Below, piece after piece: positions 24,790-37,537 of a DNA stretch of 64,000 bases. This DNA comes from Hyparrhenia diplandra. Taxonomy: Eukaryota; Streptophyta; Magnoliopsida; Poales; Poaceae. Under the pieces are notes generated by a model. The model worked only from the letters and a program-made list of their open reading frames with translations, did not search any database and had not been told where the DNA came from. Location of the stretch: contig JADLZK010008395.1 in NCBI GenBank assembly GCA_015847255.1, forward strand, positions 124,001-188,000, read 5' to 3'. The number at the start of each line of letters is the position of its first letter. Positions within the stretch are counted from its first letter, which is position 1. The position numbers were made by a program, and so were the translations under genes.

Positions 24790-25312
24790 GGTTCGACCCG
24801 CTTGGTCGCCTTCGATGCCACCCCCTCACATCCACACCGCCGCCGCTACAGCCCCTTGTGCCCGCCGAGCGTCATCGGTGCGTGCTACGACGACAACGAA
24901 GATGAGAGCGGCAGCAACAGCCCCACCACGCCGATGGGCTTCGTCTCGCCACCGCTATCGACCGTCGCGAAGCTCGACGCCGCCGGCGGCGCGGGCGACC
25001 TTCTCGTCGGCGGCTGCGCCTTCGAGGTGGTGGTGGTGACGGAGCGGTGAGGTGAACCAGGGCGGCGTCTTATTCGAGGCGCTTCGCGAGGCACCGGCTT
25101 ACTATGCCACGGTTTACGACAACCCGGACGCGCGTGGTCGAGGTGTACCGCCGCCTCGCCGCAGAGCGCGCGGTGCTCGGGGAGGAGATCCAGGACATGC
25201 TACTACAGGACAGCGTGCGTGGCACGACCGACTACACGGCGGTGGGCGACGCGCATGGAGCTGGGCGGGTTCAGAGCGTGCGCCGAGCCACGCCGCCATG
25301 AGGCGGGGGACG
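24790..25312 (+). pseudogene. GC-rich gene fragment of unknown family
   Basis: Strong codon-like GC periodicity. One frame reads YDDNEDESGSNSPTTPMGF followed by VSPPLSTVAKLDAAGG and ends at TGA 25048-25050 after VVVVTER; a neighbouring frame continues with GVLFEALREAPAYYATVYDN, then RVVEVYRRLAAERAVLGEEI and QDMLLQDS. The pieces need frame changes near 25050 and 25130 to join. It looks like a decayed or transposon-captured exon. I do not recognise the family. Confidence 0.45.
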
Positions 25313-26334
25313 ACTAAATAGAAACGCACCGCGTGATGGCGCAGTACACTCGCACGTGCCGCCATAGCTAACTACGATAGCTCGGTAGTAATACAGATCT
25401 AACCATGCGATCCTTTGGTTCTTTGGAGCGGTTATAAATAAAAAAAGGTTCGCTCCACTGATCCATACTTATCAAATGGTTCTCGTGGTGCACCAATGGT
25501 GCATCTAAGGTTGACCCACACCCATCTTTAGGAAGAAGGAAAATTTTGGTGCTCACAAGAGATTGGTAAGGAAGTTGGATTGGAGCAATGCAACATGCCA
25601 AATCAGCAATTGCTCATCTTGGACGAGGGCAAACAACGAAGACATAGGTCATGTTGCAATTGTGGCGTCGATGAGGGTCGGCCATCCCTAGGAATCAAAT
25701 CGGGGTTGTTGGAGCCTAACCCCAACATATGAAGAACGATACCAAATATGAATGTAAGACATCAAGACAACCTCAAACCATGCGAAATTTGATAGAAAGA
25801 GGAAAAGGAGGATCCAATACAGGGAGATGCACATACGAAAGAAGGGGAGATAGGGTGGCTACATGGAAGGCTCATAGGGGGGCACGATTGGTGTAAGCGT
25901 TTAGGGTACGACTACGACGAGCACGTAGGGATGGTGGGCGCAAAGTTGGAGGTAGGGTGGTGGTAGTGGTTAAGGCGGGGGGGGGCACGATTGCGACGAG
26001 CATAAACGTGGTGGGTGAAACGAAATGAGGGTGCTTGAGCCGTCGAGGAAGGATGTTTTTTCCTGTGGGCAATGTAAGTAGAAAGGGCAAACAATTTTTT
26101 CAACTACTCAATTGGGTGTGCGGTGATAGGGGAACAAAAGCCTTTTTTTTTTGTTTTGGCCGCTTCGAATGACGGCGAAAAGGGTTGGAAATCATTTGAC
26201 ATGAGCGGGCAATGGACTATGTGAGTTTATAAGTGACGTGGCCGGTAGAAGAGCAAGATTGGTATATACAAATAAGGTGTATGGTAGATTAAAAAGGAGT
26301 ATTGGGTACAAACGACAACATACAAAGAGAGAAA
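25313..26334. other. Intergenic, no recognised feature
   Basis: Mixed-composition sequence without splice-consistent ORFs. Contains G-runs at 25977-25985 and simple gtggtggtagtgg text. The ORFs here lack recognisable domains. Confidence 0.4.
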
Positions 26335-26336
26335 TA

Positions 26337-26575
26337 TTCCCTACCTCCCATGAAAAACATAATTCATATATTATGAGAAGTCAAATAATCTTAGATTTGA
26401 CCAAATATAAAAATATATTAATATTTACGATACATAATTCGTATAATTAGATAGTTCCTTAAATAAATAGTATTATTTAGACATACAAATGTCGTCGATA
26501 TTTTTTACAAACCTAGCTAAATTTTTAAAAAAGTTTAACTAGTGCAATAGCGACACTTTTATGTGATTGGGGGAG
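26337..26575. mobile_element. Stowaway-like MITE (degraded termini)
   Basis: Left end ta-ttccctacctccc, right end gattgggggag-ta, with TA at both sides and an AT-rich interior containing gatttgaccaaatataaaaa, typical of grass Tc1/mariner-derived Stowaways. Confidence 0.6.
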
Positions 26576-26959
26576 TAGATGCTAGCCAACAAACATTTCT
26601 CCGTGTTCCCGTTCTATATTTCCATGCATATACTTTTATATTCGACCGAGTTATCTCTACTCCGTAAAAAACAACTTCCACTAGCTAATTCTCTGGATCC
26701 TCCTTAAGCCACGTCACTAGAAACAACTCATTTGTGTATGGAAATTGTTTTTGGAATTCTAGACCATTCGAGTTGAATGATGCAACGGAAAAAATGAAGA
26801 GACAACGCCGCATGACTCATGTGAAACCGATCTTCTCCACCGAAAGCAGGCAACTTTACATCTTCCTCTTCAAATCTAAGCTAACTATAAATCCAATCTT
26901 TTTGTGACCTCCCGCATTCGAGTGTGACAAAGAATTCCCTCCCCGCTTTGGCATCCAGC
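26576..26959. other. Intergenic flank of solo LTR
   Basis: No ORF of note. A TATA-like aactataaatcc lies at about 26882-26893, and downstream text is joined across the solo LTR insertion to 31550. This might have been a promoter and first exon before insertion, but no protein is recognisable. Confidence 0.3.
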
Positions 26960-26964
26960 TCCTC

Positions 26965-29900
26965 TATAACACCCTAGGTGTTAAGCACCTCATTTGCATG
27001 TGCATTTGCATAGCATAATCATCATTTCATGCATATTAGTCTTACTAGTCACATTCATCTTCATTTAACCCTAATTCATGTTTGGTTGAGCTAGCTACTA
27101 TAGAATGTTTGCTATCATGTGGTGTTGGACCTAAACTTTGCCTAGATACATTTTTGACATAATTTAGGACCATGTTTGAGCTTGTAAATCTTTTTGGAAA
27201 TTATTTGAGAAATTACCCTAGAGCTTCTACCCTTTTTGAGTCATTTTGAAACTCATTTCAAAAGTGTGTCATAAAGTTGTTTTTAGCCAAAGTGTTCCAT
27301 ATATGAAATGTAGTACTTTTTATATAGATCAAAAAAAGTCTTCTAAGAGCTCCTTGTGAAAATGCTTGCAAAAGGTTCAAATGAGGCCAAACAATTTGGT
27401 CAAATTTGAATTTGATTTCAAAACTCTATTTTTTTCTCTAAGTTTTTCATACCTTGGTGTTTTTAAATTATAACTCCAAATCTACGCCGAACCAAGAGAA
27501 GTTCATATTGAGACTTTTGTAGCGTATGAAATTCTCTACAAAATCGGTGTTTTGAGTTTTTCCAAACTCGGCATGAATCTCAAGGTACAAGACAAAAACT
27601 CGAGGCATAGTCAAGGGGACAAGGACCTATCGGCCACCGGAGCGCCGACGGGCTCCCCTATTTCCTCCCCAACCCGCGAGCGCGACATGGCGGCTCGATC
27701 CGCCGCCGATGTACGGCGCAGATGAGGCCGCCGTCGCCCGTGTGTCTCACCTTAAAACCCACGCCGGGCGTGAAACCCTAACCCTAGCGCCACTCCCGAG
27801 CCGCAGCCCATCCGCTTTTGGCGCGAGAACGCCGCCGAGCTTGTTCCACCGCCCGCCGCCGCCGCCAACACGTTCCACCGCCCGCCGCCATCGCCGACGC
27901 GTTCCACCGCCACTAGCTCACCAAATCTCGCCAAAATAGATCCCTAGCTTCGCCATGCTTTGCTTTACCTAGTGCCACCGTCGAAAAGAGGTAAAAGTCA
28001 CGGTAAGGACCTCGTTTCCACATCCCCGACCGCTCGCCGTTGTGTCCGCCATGGTCGCTGCGTCGTGTCCGACTCACGGCCGAGCTCATAGGTCACCTTA
28101 GGTCTTTTCTTTGTGTGTTCTAGCATCGCCTTGAGGTGCTGGAGCTTGTGCTCCAGTCGGTTGAGTCAATGTCGCCATCGTTTAGTCGAGACACGGCCTC
28201 GCCGTCATTTTGCTCGCCGCCGCCGCCGTGCATGCGCATGGTCCGAGCTCGTCGTAGCTCCGTTAAGCTTGAATCGTCTTTGCATGTCTTAGTTGAGTAG
28301 AGAGGAGTCGAGAACGGGGTTTGTTGCTCTGAGCTTCGCCCCAAAACGGCTCAACGCCGTCGAGCCACGCCGCCGCTCGCCGTCGTCGTCGTTCCCGTCC
28401 GTTTTCGTTCGAACCGAGTGCACCAATAGCTTCGCATCGTCGAGTAGAGTCTTTTGGAGTAGCTGGTTGCGTGGTTTGGTCACCGCCGGCGCAGATCCAC
28501 CGTCGACCCGCCACCGCGCCGCCGGGCTCTGCCTCGTGTCAGCGACACATGGGGCCCGGGCGTCAGCCGGTTTTTCTTCTATATTTTGTTTTTCCAGAAT
28601 TGATTGTGAATCTGTGGAAATTCATATCTTGGTCATTTTTAGGTGTTCTTGAGTGCAACAAATTTTGCCATGCTTGTTAAGTGATAGAATACAGTATAAA
28701 AATATGAAACCCTATTTTCCAACAGTTTTTATATATGGTTATATTTAGGGCTATAAATGCATGGAAAATGAGAAAATCCATATCTTTTAATTGGTGCAAG
28801 ATAAAAATATGCTTCCTGTACAAAATATTCTTGTTTTTGTGAGTAGAGTCCAGAAAAAATAACATGCATGGTATGTTCTGTGGAAGAAATGTGATTTCCT
28901 ATTTATGTGCTATATTTGGTGTTGTCTTTGAAAAATCATAGAAAAATAACTACTAGGGTTTTTGATGTGAAACTTTTTGTATCTGGTTTTGATGTCTTAA
29001 GGTAGCTTGTCATACCTAGAAATCTGTTGTCTAACACTTTTCATAATACAAAGTATTTTCATGCCATGTTTTATCACCTCCTAGTGAATTTTGTGTAGGA
29101 GAGTGTGTGCATGATCTTGCCATGAAATTTTTATGGTAGCCTTTGTAGACCAGTAGGATGCTCTGGTAATTTTTGTAGCTTTTTCTAAGGTGCTTATGTA
29201 TTTATCATATTTATGTTGCAAGGAAAATACTCTAGAAATGCATGTTAATATATCTTGGATGGTATACTATTTGTTCTTAGCATGAATAGGACCTGTTGGT
29301 ATGATTAGTTTGATGGTCTTGTGTTTTTGGTAAACTTGTATAATTCTAGCTTTTACATTTTTAAGTGTGCATGTGTAGTGTTTATATAGGGAATGTTATT
29401 TCATGTGCTTTAATCTATCTTTTGGCTTGACCAGTTGGTTTATTTGTAGATTACGACTTGGTTTGCATGCTGGAAAAATTATAGAGGAAGTGCACGCTTG
29501 GGTGATTTATTATAGGTGTTGTAAGTTGTAGGTTGTCTGAAAACAGAGCCTCTGTTTTTCCTGTTTTCGAGGCTGTATATGGCATAATTAGGTCGAGAGT
29601 GTAGTGAATTATTTGTAGGAAATTTTGTTAGCTTTCCAAAGAATATTTGTTTGCTGAATTTGGAGTTATAGAACTCCCTGTGTGACTGTTTTACTAACAG
29701 TAAGTCTAGCTGTCTTTTTCCGGTAATTAGTGAGTTAGAATGTTTTGTTTGATGATTACTAGGGTTTCTTGTGTGGTTATTTTTGTGTTTCTACAGAAGA
29801 GATATCCACTTACTAGTATCATACACAATGGAGCATTCATCCATCATTCGAGTTTTATTTACATGCAAGTATATTCTTATACACTTGTAGAAATCTTTTT

Positions 29901-31544
29901 CTCCATCATATGCATCATCTCAGGATCGGGGGAGGTGATCGAGGAGCTGATCGAGGAACAGGCAGGGGAGCTTCACCACCTCGGAGTGCAGCAAGAAGAG
30001 GCCACCAGAGGAGGAGAACTGAACACCGAGCTTCATGAGTGCCCGGAGCACGTGCTCGCCACTTTCCCGAGAGGCAAGCCCCCATTTTGCATTCTATCTT
30101 TCCTATGCTTTCGAATAAATTTGAATTGAGTCCTTTTTATGTTTAATGCATTAAGTTTAGGAAAATGGTTGAAACCGTTGTTGCATAGAGATCCTTGCTG
30201 AAGTTGTTATCCCACCCTATTTAGGAGTCTAGGTTAAATGCTCAAGCACAATGATTGCAAAAGAGACAAGTGATCCCGGTCACTTGTGAGGATGTTGTGG
30301 ACAATCACATGGGTGATTGACAAGCTACTGCTTAGAACCTGACTAATAAAACATGTTTAGATTGGATGGATAATGTGGTCTTCCATCTGATCAATTAAGG
30401 ACTTACCGTTGTCGGAAGGCGGTCGGAAGTTGAACGTACCTGTTCATATAGTGGGCTCCGCTGGGTCGTGAGCCACGAAGCTTGTGGGAATGTTAGGGGC
30501 CGGCTCTGCTCGCTTTATCGCTCCTCCTTTGGCATGGTAGGTTGGGATTGATTGGGCGTAAGCAGATGCGGACGAAGTGTCGTCTTCAGGTCACGCACTT
30601 GGTGGGCCGAGAAGGAGGGGGTAGCCGGCAGGACCGAGACATACGACCCATAACATCTTGGAAGTGATTAGGGCTACCTTTGCAAAGTAGACCTAGTGTA
30701 TGACAGAGTATTCGCCAGCTGGTTTGCAATCGATTCGAATCGCCATTTCTCCTGTACAGTGAGAACCCGAGTTGTTTCCACGGTAATGTAGTTTTAATAT
30801 TACAATAATGGTTATTATATTCATGTTGTTGTTGTTAAAATTATGATCAAGTTACTTATGCTGTTATTTATACTGCTGAGCACGTGTTTTAATCTTGACT
30901 ATATAGGAACTATGGTTATGTATAATTGATTACCCTTTTAACTTGGAAAATACAAGTAGCATGTGTAGGCTCACTAATCAACTTTATTTCTAAAAATTAA
31001 TGTGCATCAGCCAAACCCCAGATAAAGCCTAGCATAATCCTTGGAGTCTTTTATTTTATTTGTCGGGTAAGTCTAGCTGAGTATTTGTGTACTCAGGGTT
31101 TTATTCCCATTGTTGTAGGTGAGCATTTGTACCATGGGTACTGTAAGACTTGTTTGTATCCTGCCGATGAGGAGTAAAGGCCAGGGCAAGGCATTCCATA
31201 TCCCTGTCTCATGCTGTTGCAGGGTTGACTTCGTATTGGCACTACCTTATTTTTATTTCCGCTGAACAATATTTGGTTTTCAAAACTACTGCTTCCGTAC
31301 TCTGAACCTGATTTGTAATAAATGAGTACATCGCACTCTGATCTTAATATATATTCGAAGTTGGTTTGAAATGCCTGCGGATTGCAATACTGAGCTCAAC
31401 GATCTTGGTTGAATTGTTGATGAGTTTGAAATCACTTGGAGATTTCCAGAATACCGGGTTTATATGGACTCAAGTGTAGACTACGATTGCTTCGGTGATT
31501 GCGAATTGTACTTGATTTCTTATAAATTGGTCGGCTCTGTCACA
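26965..31544. mobile_element. Solo LTR, 4.6 kb, chromovirus-like Ty3 type
   Basis: Starts tataacaccctaggtgtta (a TGTAACACC head with one change) and ends ctctgtcaca. The 5 bp TCCTC lie immediately before (26960-26964) and after (31545-31549), a perfect target duplication. No PBS, PPT or coding interior is present, so it is a solo LTR left by recombination. It has a CpG-rich block at about 27620-28560 and a gatcgaggagctgatcgagg block near 29937. Assignment to the Tekay-like group is from memory of such long TGTAACACC LTRs. Confidence 0.85.
27620..28560. other. CpG-rich block inside the solo LTR
   Basis: Sharp GC-rich island in an otherwise AT-rich LTR, with poly-proline or poly-arginine ORFs on both strands (for example 27709-27939 and 28263-28514). 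Length-limited and low-complexity; I treat these as non-coding LTR sequence. Confidence 0.5.
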
Positions 31545-31848
31545 TCCTCAACCGATCACGTCGTGAGGAATTGACTCCACCGCCTCTGACATCCCGCCTC
31601 CACAGGATCTTAGCATTGAGGCTAATCCGATCGATAGGCGGCGGTGGCGAATCTCCTTCCACGACTCCAAGCAATGGCGGTGGCGCCGCTTTCGTGACTT
31701 CGAGCGGGCGGGGATCGTGGCGACTCCGAGAGAGAGGCGATGCTCCTTCCATGATCACACGAGCAATGACAATGTGACCTTGCACGGCCGATGACAAGCC
31801 TCGGGCGTTCCTTCCACAATCTTGCATGCGCTCGAGGTGAGGCTCTAA

Positions 31849-32552
31849 GAGCAAGTCCAACAGTACCCTATATGACCTCTCAATCCTAGTTTTTTGGGAA
31901 AAGGATGAAAAACACTGCTCCAATAGTACCCTATATGACCTCCCAATCTTTGGGCACGTGGAAAATATCCCACCATCGCGGCGTATATTTTCCGACGCGA
32001 GCCACAAGACGTATCCACGACCCTTTCCTTCATCGCGCGCGCCACTGGGGTGACCCTCCTCGTGTAAGGTCAAGGACCGGAAAGCAGAGAACCACCGCGG
32101 GTGCTACCACGACGACGACGGCGACAACAGCAGCAAGAGCGGGTTTTGACGCCGCCCTGCGTTGTCCGATCGGGGCACTACCGACCCCATAAGGACGGGA
32201 CGATCGCGCTCATCTCCGTCGCGGACGCCGCCGGGGCGACGACGAAGCTAGCGACATCAAGCTCTAGTCGCCCGTTAGAAGGACCAATATGTAAATAGAA
32301 ACTTTTTTTACGTGTTTACTTTGTATAAATGTTACATATAGATTTATATATATATATGCTTGGTTAATTTACGAACAGTTTTATGTTCACTTTGCAAAAC
32401 GTTGGCGGCTGCTTCATCCACGCACGTGAATTTTTTGGGAGATAATTATTGACATATGTTGGAGATTGGTAATTTTTTCCTATCCTATTTTTGTTTAGGA
32501 GTTCCTAAACCTAGGATATTGCGAGAAAATTATAGGATACCGTTAGAGTTGC
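31849..32552. mobile_element. Possible MITE or Pack-MULE-like element
   Basis: Left end gagcaagtccaacagtaccc-tata and right end tataggataccgttagagttgc are imperfect inverted repeats. The left side also carries a duplicated block (tagtaccctatatgacctc at about 31862 and 31925). The interior 31960-32280 is GC-rich and genic-looking. No target duplication found. Confidence 0.4.
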
Positions 32553-32934
32553 AAAGGAGTAAATGCCTCCGGTGTTGAAGATAAGGCAAGTGTAAGAAAA
32601 GGGAAATATTCATCGATAACTAACTCCAAATTAGCTAGGCACGGTGAATAAAAAAATCCACGTTGCAGCCAAAGGTGGTTTATCTCGCCTTGGGTCATGT
32701 ACCGTAGTCTATCTACAAAATAGTTACATTAAACTTTTGCTTGCCAGAGCCAGATAATTCATTAGTTTATAAGAGGCTTTCTTATATGTGTAATAACATT
32801 TTTCTATATGGCAAGCAACGATCTATGATCACTTGCCATTGATTTCCTTTAGTACTAAGCATTAACATTTTAAAATTTTAAAGGTTTGGCTGTAATATTA
32901 AATTAAATTAAACTCCGATGTCCATCCAACTCCT
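32553..32934. other. Intergenic
   Basis: AT-rich spacer without ORFs of note, ending at the target duplication of the Mutator-like element. Confidence 0.4.
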
Positions 32935-32973
32935 CTATCCCCGGGAAAAAAATTGGGTACTCCCCTGGCGTTC

Positions 32974-35900
32974 TGTAACACCCCAAATTATGCAATTTTT
33001 GAAAATAGGTTAAATTGATTTATTTATGAATTTGTGAGCATACCAATTTAGGTAAATAATAAATTTTGAGAAATAAAATGAAATATAAGGCCTAGATACA
33101 TGTTTGTGCACTCATGCCGCTGCATATGTATTTTTGTATTGTGTGGTTTTGACCAAAAGCTTTGATGGGTTTTTCAAACTTTCATTTTGTCACACACTCT
33201 AACTAGTCATATCCTAAGTTGCTCTCTTTTATCTTTTCTTTTATGTCCTTACATTGAGCCTATGATCCCTTATGTTTGAGTCTTCTCCAAATCCCAAAAT
33301 CTATGCTACATGATCAATCATGGTACCGCTTCTCTCTCCCAAACTTAAATAATCACTTGTTCAAGTCAAACCAATCGCATGTCATGCACCCAAGTTAATA
33401 TCGACTTTGACTTTCCCTTCTTTCCTCTCTTTGGGAAACATCCTCGTAAACTCTCCCCTTCTACTTCTCCTCTTGATCAAATCCACAAATCAAAAACGAC
33501 CACAAGCAACCGGATCTATAGATAACTCTACCTTCGCTTCGGGTCGAATCGGGTCCAAACCGTGTCTTGGCTTTTCCATTGGTCAAAGCCCATCTATCAT
33601 CCTCTCATTTGTGATCCAAAATGAAGCCCAACCAGCCTTATAACTCTTCCTCTCCCCTCTCCCACGTCAGCCCTTGCAGCCCCCTCCAAATTGCACAAAA
33701 ATATCAACCAAAACAAGAAAAATATCAAGCATGACCCTTTGTCTCCCTACCTCTTCATCTCCCATCTCTTCCCTTTCATAGATATACACCTCCCCAGCCC
33801 CCTCACGCCCCCTTCAGTTCCCCATGAGTTACCCACTGTGTAATTCTAAAAAAAAAGAACAGAGGAGGGACGCCCTACACCTCCTCCTCCTCCCCCATGG
33901 CCGCCCCAATCAACCGGAACACGAGAAGGAAGCTCTATCGCATCGCATCGTCAACATCGGTTGTCGTTGATGTGTCTCTCCCCTCCACCAAGTAATTCCC
34001 CATGGTGAGAACACTCCAAGATCTTCCCCATCCTGTTTTCCTATTCCTCGCTGCATATCATGATCCTTAGATGATGTATGGTTGATCCCCGGCAAAGTTA
34101 CTGGTTGTATGCGTTGCTGTCCTCGCGGCCAGAGTTGTTCTTGTTTACGGAATCGGCGTTCCTCGCTGTTTTGTGGCTTGGATCATCAAACCCTTTGGTG
34201 CAGTTGTGGATAACATCCTTGAACACATCTCTATAAAAGGGTTTTGCCATATAAGTTGTGAAATCAGAGATATTGTCATCACCGTGCCTGCTGTTCCTTC
34301 TGCCTTGACAGATTTCAGCTCTGTGTGCTTTTGGCGTTCCCCGCTAATCCACTGACCAAATCATCAAGCCCTTGAACCTGCATGTCCATAACATTATTGA
34401 ACATGATACTGCTAGTTTGTTTGGCTCTCCAATCCCCTATGGCCAAGGTATCAAAGCCGAAGTGTCTGCTACCACTCCTGTCCAAACAGCAACCCATCCT
34501 ATTTTTACAACCTCCTTCCCCGTTGATCCATCAAACCATATGATGAATCCTTTGGACATAATATCATATATATAGTTGCACATGCCTCTACAAGGTTTCA
34601 TGGCCATATCATCAAATATGAAAGAGATATGTTCCTAGTTTATACTCGCTATCCTTGCTGTCCTACAGCCGCGCTAATGTCGGTTGGCATCCGCGTTCCC
34701 ATTGAATCACTGCTCCGGTAGTCACACCATTAAACCGCAATGTATACCATATAGCCACACACACATCTACAAGTTTTCTTGCTCGTATGCTCCTCTACAT
34801 TGGAGTCATAAGCATCGCTATTTCGCTGTTCCTGCCATGCCAACATCTATGCAATGCCTTTTTGTCATCTTGTTCCTTGGCTATCCGGTGATCCAAATAT
34901 CATGTCCTTTTGTCACAATATGTTTCTTCTAGTCCGAAATCCACCTTGTTCACATAAATCCATTCCCTTCCATCTATACTTTTCAACTCTCACACCTTTT
35001 AATCATGCCTCCTATTTTGGTTAGTTTATGTGCTCACGTAAGTATAGAACAAGTCATACGCTTTCAAAACCTTTATAGATTATTTTTGTAATGATTGGTG
35101 TACTGTTTTTAGGGTTGTGTTCAGGTGCTTGTGATGATTGTTACAATCGTTAGAAGAGGCTATACAAGGATGATCCAGAAGGAAAGTGGACAAGTTTCAA
35201 CACTATTTGAGGCAAGTATAGTTTTGGGACATGTTAACTTTAAACCATGATCATATGACTTGATTAATGTTTATGCACCGAATGATAAATGTGAATTGTT
35301 TAGCAATATGTGGACTTGTCTCGAACTAGAGTCTCGGGGAAAAACAAGACAACCGTGAGGGCTAATAGGCTCTGGTTTTAGTTCAGATATGAGGACCTTG
35401 TTTAACTTGTTAGTGGTTACCGAAAGGCATTAGGGTAAAAACAGATCGTGGATCCCCGTGGAGGGTTGTATCACACTTAACCGCCGGGCACCGTGGATCG
35501 TTGCGGTGTGTCACATGGACCGACGGAAGATACCTAGCGGCCCTAGCATGTTAGATGAACCTTTAAAAGACTTCATAGTGAACCCTGCCGACTGTCCTAG
35601 GAAGAGGGTTAAGGGGCCGATCACCCCGGCGAAAGGGCAATTCACGGCTCATAGTGAAAGTGTACACCTCTGCAGAGTAAAAGCGGTATATCGGCCGTGC
35701 TCACGGTCATGAGCGCCTTGGAACCTTTGCATTAAAGATGATGACCTATGCTTGTTTAACAGTCCATAATTTATCGTTTATGCTTTACATTATTATGTTA
35801 TAATGATCATGGTATATGGATAAGATATTGCCTTGCTATATTTGCTGAGTTCGACATGGACTCACTCTTGCTATTTCCCCACCCTCGGTCCTCGTTAGTA

Positions 35901-36171
35901 AAAGTTGCACAAAGAACGGATGAAGATGTTGAGGATTCTAATCGGAGTGCTTGGCATACGGAGCCCCCAAATAAAGCGCCCCTCGATAAGAATGGAGCCC
36001 CAAAAGTTTAGCAACCGTTCCGCGTTACTCTGATAAATTGTGAGTGTTTGTTTAGTTATATTTACGCTTTAAAGCATTATTTTCTGATATTTATCTGTTC
36101 TAGGCTATTTGTGTGGACTTCCTGGGCACACATATGGCTAGTCCGGTCTTCTTTGGGAAACCAGCGTGACA
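32974..36171. mobile_element. Solo LTR, 3.2 kb, inside the MULE terminal repeat
   Basis: Begins tgtaacaccccaaattatgc and ends ccagcgtgaca. CGTTC flanks both sides (32969-32973 and 36172-36176), a perfect 5-bp target duplication. It sits 30 bp inside the left terminal inverted repeat of the Mutator-like element. No internal retrotransposon domain remains. The TGTAACACC...TGACA termini suggest a Ty3/Gypsy lineage. Confidence 0.87.
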
Positions 36172-36660
36172 CGTTCCCTCCCGCGACGCCCCCCATGATT
36201 GCTACTCTCTCACGCCACGCCCGTGATTCCCTGGATTGGCTTCTTGGTAGCTCGCGTGGGGACTCCTGTGCTTCGGCTCCGCGTCCCCTGCCTAGACTCG
36301 GCTCGCGGCATTTGAAGAAGTCGTGACGGTGGTGCTTGGAGATGAATCGAGAAATGGGCCGCGAGTAGTGGTTGAGTGTCGCCCGACGCCGCGCCGTCGT
36401 CGACCGATCCATGTTCGCCTCCCTGAATAGCGGCGAGAACTCCTCGTCGAAGACCATCCCCATGCTACCAGCGTCTTCCAGTGCCGCTGCCAACAGCTAG
36501 ACGCCATGGGGGGTTGCAGCAGCAGTGGTTCTTGTCCTCTCCATCGTCATCCTCGCCTCCGGCGGTGTAGTGGTGGCGCGACCCGTGCTAGGGTTGGGGC
36601 AGCGGGGCGGTTGCAGCTAAGGATCGGCGGCCACTGATTCCTCGGCGCAGCCGTCCAATT

Positions 36661-36755
36661 GCGGATTGGAGTCCAACGGAGCCGAGCCGTCGAACGATGC
36701 GGATTGGAGTCCAGTGGAGCCGAGCGGTCGAACGATGCGGATTGGAGCGGAGCCA
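36661..36755. repeat. 38-bp tandem repeat in the MULE interior
   Basis: The unit gcggattggagtccaacgga plus gccgagccgtcgaacgat occurs twice in full with small changes, and a third partial copy (gcggattggagcggagcc) follows. All lie in the GC-rich interior of the Mutator-like element. Confidence 0.7.
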
Positions 36756-36882
36756 TCGCGCGAGGGAGCTAGCGCACCCTGTAGCGTAGGATTCCTACCT
36801 GGACACGTGTCGCACATCGGCAACGGGGGTGTACCGCGCGGAGGGAACGCCAGGGAGTACCCAATTTTTTTCCCTATCCCCC

Positions 36883-37241
36883 CACTTATACTAATCAAAT
36901 TTATTCCTATTTGACTATTTTCTCTTACATATCCACAACAAGCGGAGAATCATTCTAATTTATAACACCTATATGAAAAACCCCACCGGGGATTTCTCTG
37001 AACATGCAACTATGCCACCTAAGCACACTTCCCATGCAACTGATACATTCATTCATAAGGCTGTATGCCTCCAACCACTTCCATAACGTTCCTTGGCGCA
37101 AGCATGCATCCCAGGCCTGTTCATTTGCTTACCCAAACGCATGATCTCCTGTGAACGCAAATATGGTATAAATGCACCTGCAACTGATCTAGGAATCCCA
37201 ACAGTCACCCCACCCAGGCACTTTAAAGTTAAAGTGTATAT
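36883..37241. other. Intergenic
   Basis: AT-rich spacer between the MULE and an hAT-like MITE, without coding signal. Confidence 0.4.
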
Positions 37242-37537
37242 GGGTGTGTTTAGTTTCTAGTCACATCAACCAAAAAACCAAAAGTTCCTAAAATTCTCAT
37301 CACATCGAAACATTCAATGCACCAAAAACGCTTGCCGGCCATTATAAAATTTAGGTAATTAAAAAACTAATTGCACTTTTTTTTAGATGTACATTCATGG
37401 AGGCGATTCTTTTTAAGCATAGTTACGCCATGGTAGGATAATATTTACCACTAACAAACAAAACGTCTTACGATTAATGCACGATGTGATGTGCTACAGA
37501 ATTTTTTGCACCCAAATTTTGGGATCTAAACACACCC
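37242..37537. mobile_element. hAT-like MITE with GGGTGTGTTTAG termini
   Basis: Left terminus gggtgtgtttag and right terminus ctaaacacaccc are perfect 12-bp inverted repeats. Flanks gtgtatat and gtatatat match at 7 of 8 positions, consistent with an 8-bp hAT target duplication. Confidence 0.78.

Larger units (their letters stand above)
32944..36873. mobile_element. Small Mutator-like element split by a solo LTR
   Basis: Left terminus ggaaaaaaattgggtactcc and right terminus, its complement (ggagtacccaatttttttcc), are inverted repeats that continue inward as cctggcgttccctcc-cgcg on the left and the matching gggaacgccagg on the right. Flanks ctatccccg (32935-32943) and ctatccccc (36874-36882) form a 9-bp duplication with one mismatch, as expected for Mutator-like elements. 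After removal of the solo LTR the element is about 0.73 kb with a GC-rich interior and no transposase, so it is a non-autonomous, possibly gene-capturing element. Confidence 0.8.

Noticed and set aside
27709..28652. Several ORFs of 70-120 residues
   Set aside because: They lie in the CpG-rich block of a solo LTR and have Arg/Pro-rich content on both strands.
36077..36493. 138-residue minus-strand ORF
   Set aside because: It spans the junction between the MULE interior and the solo LTR, so it cannot be an ancestral gene.
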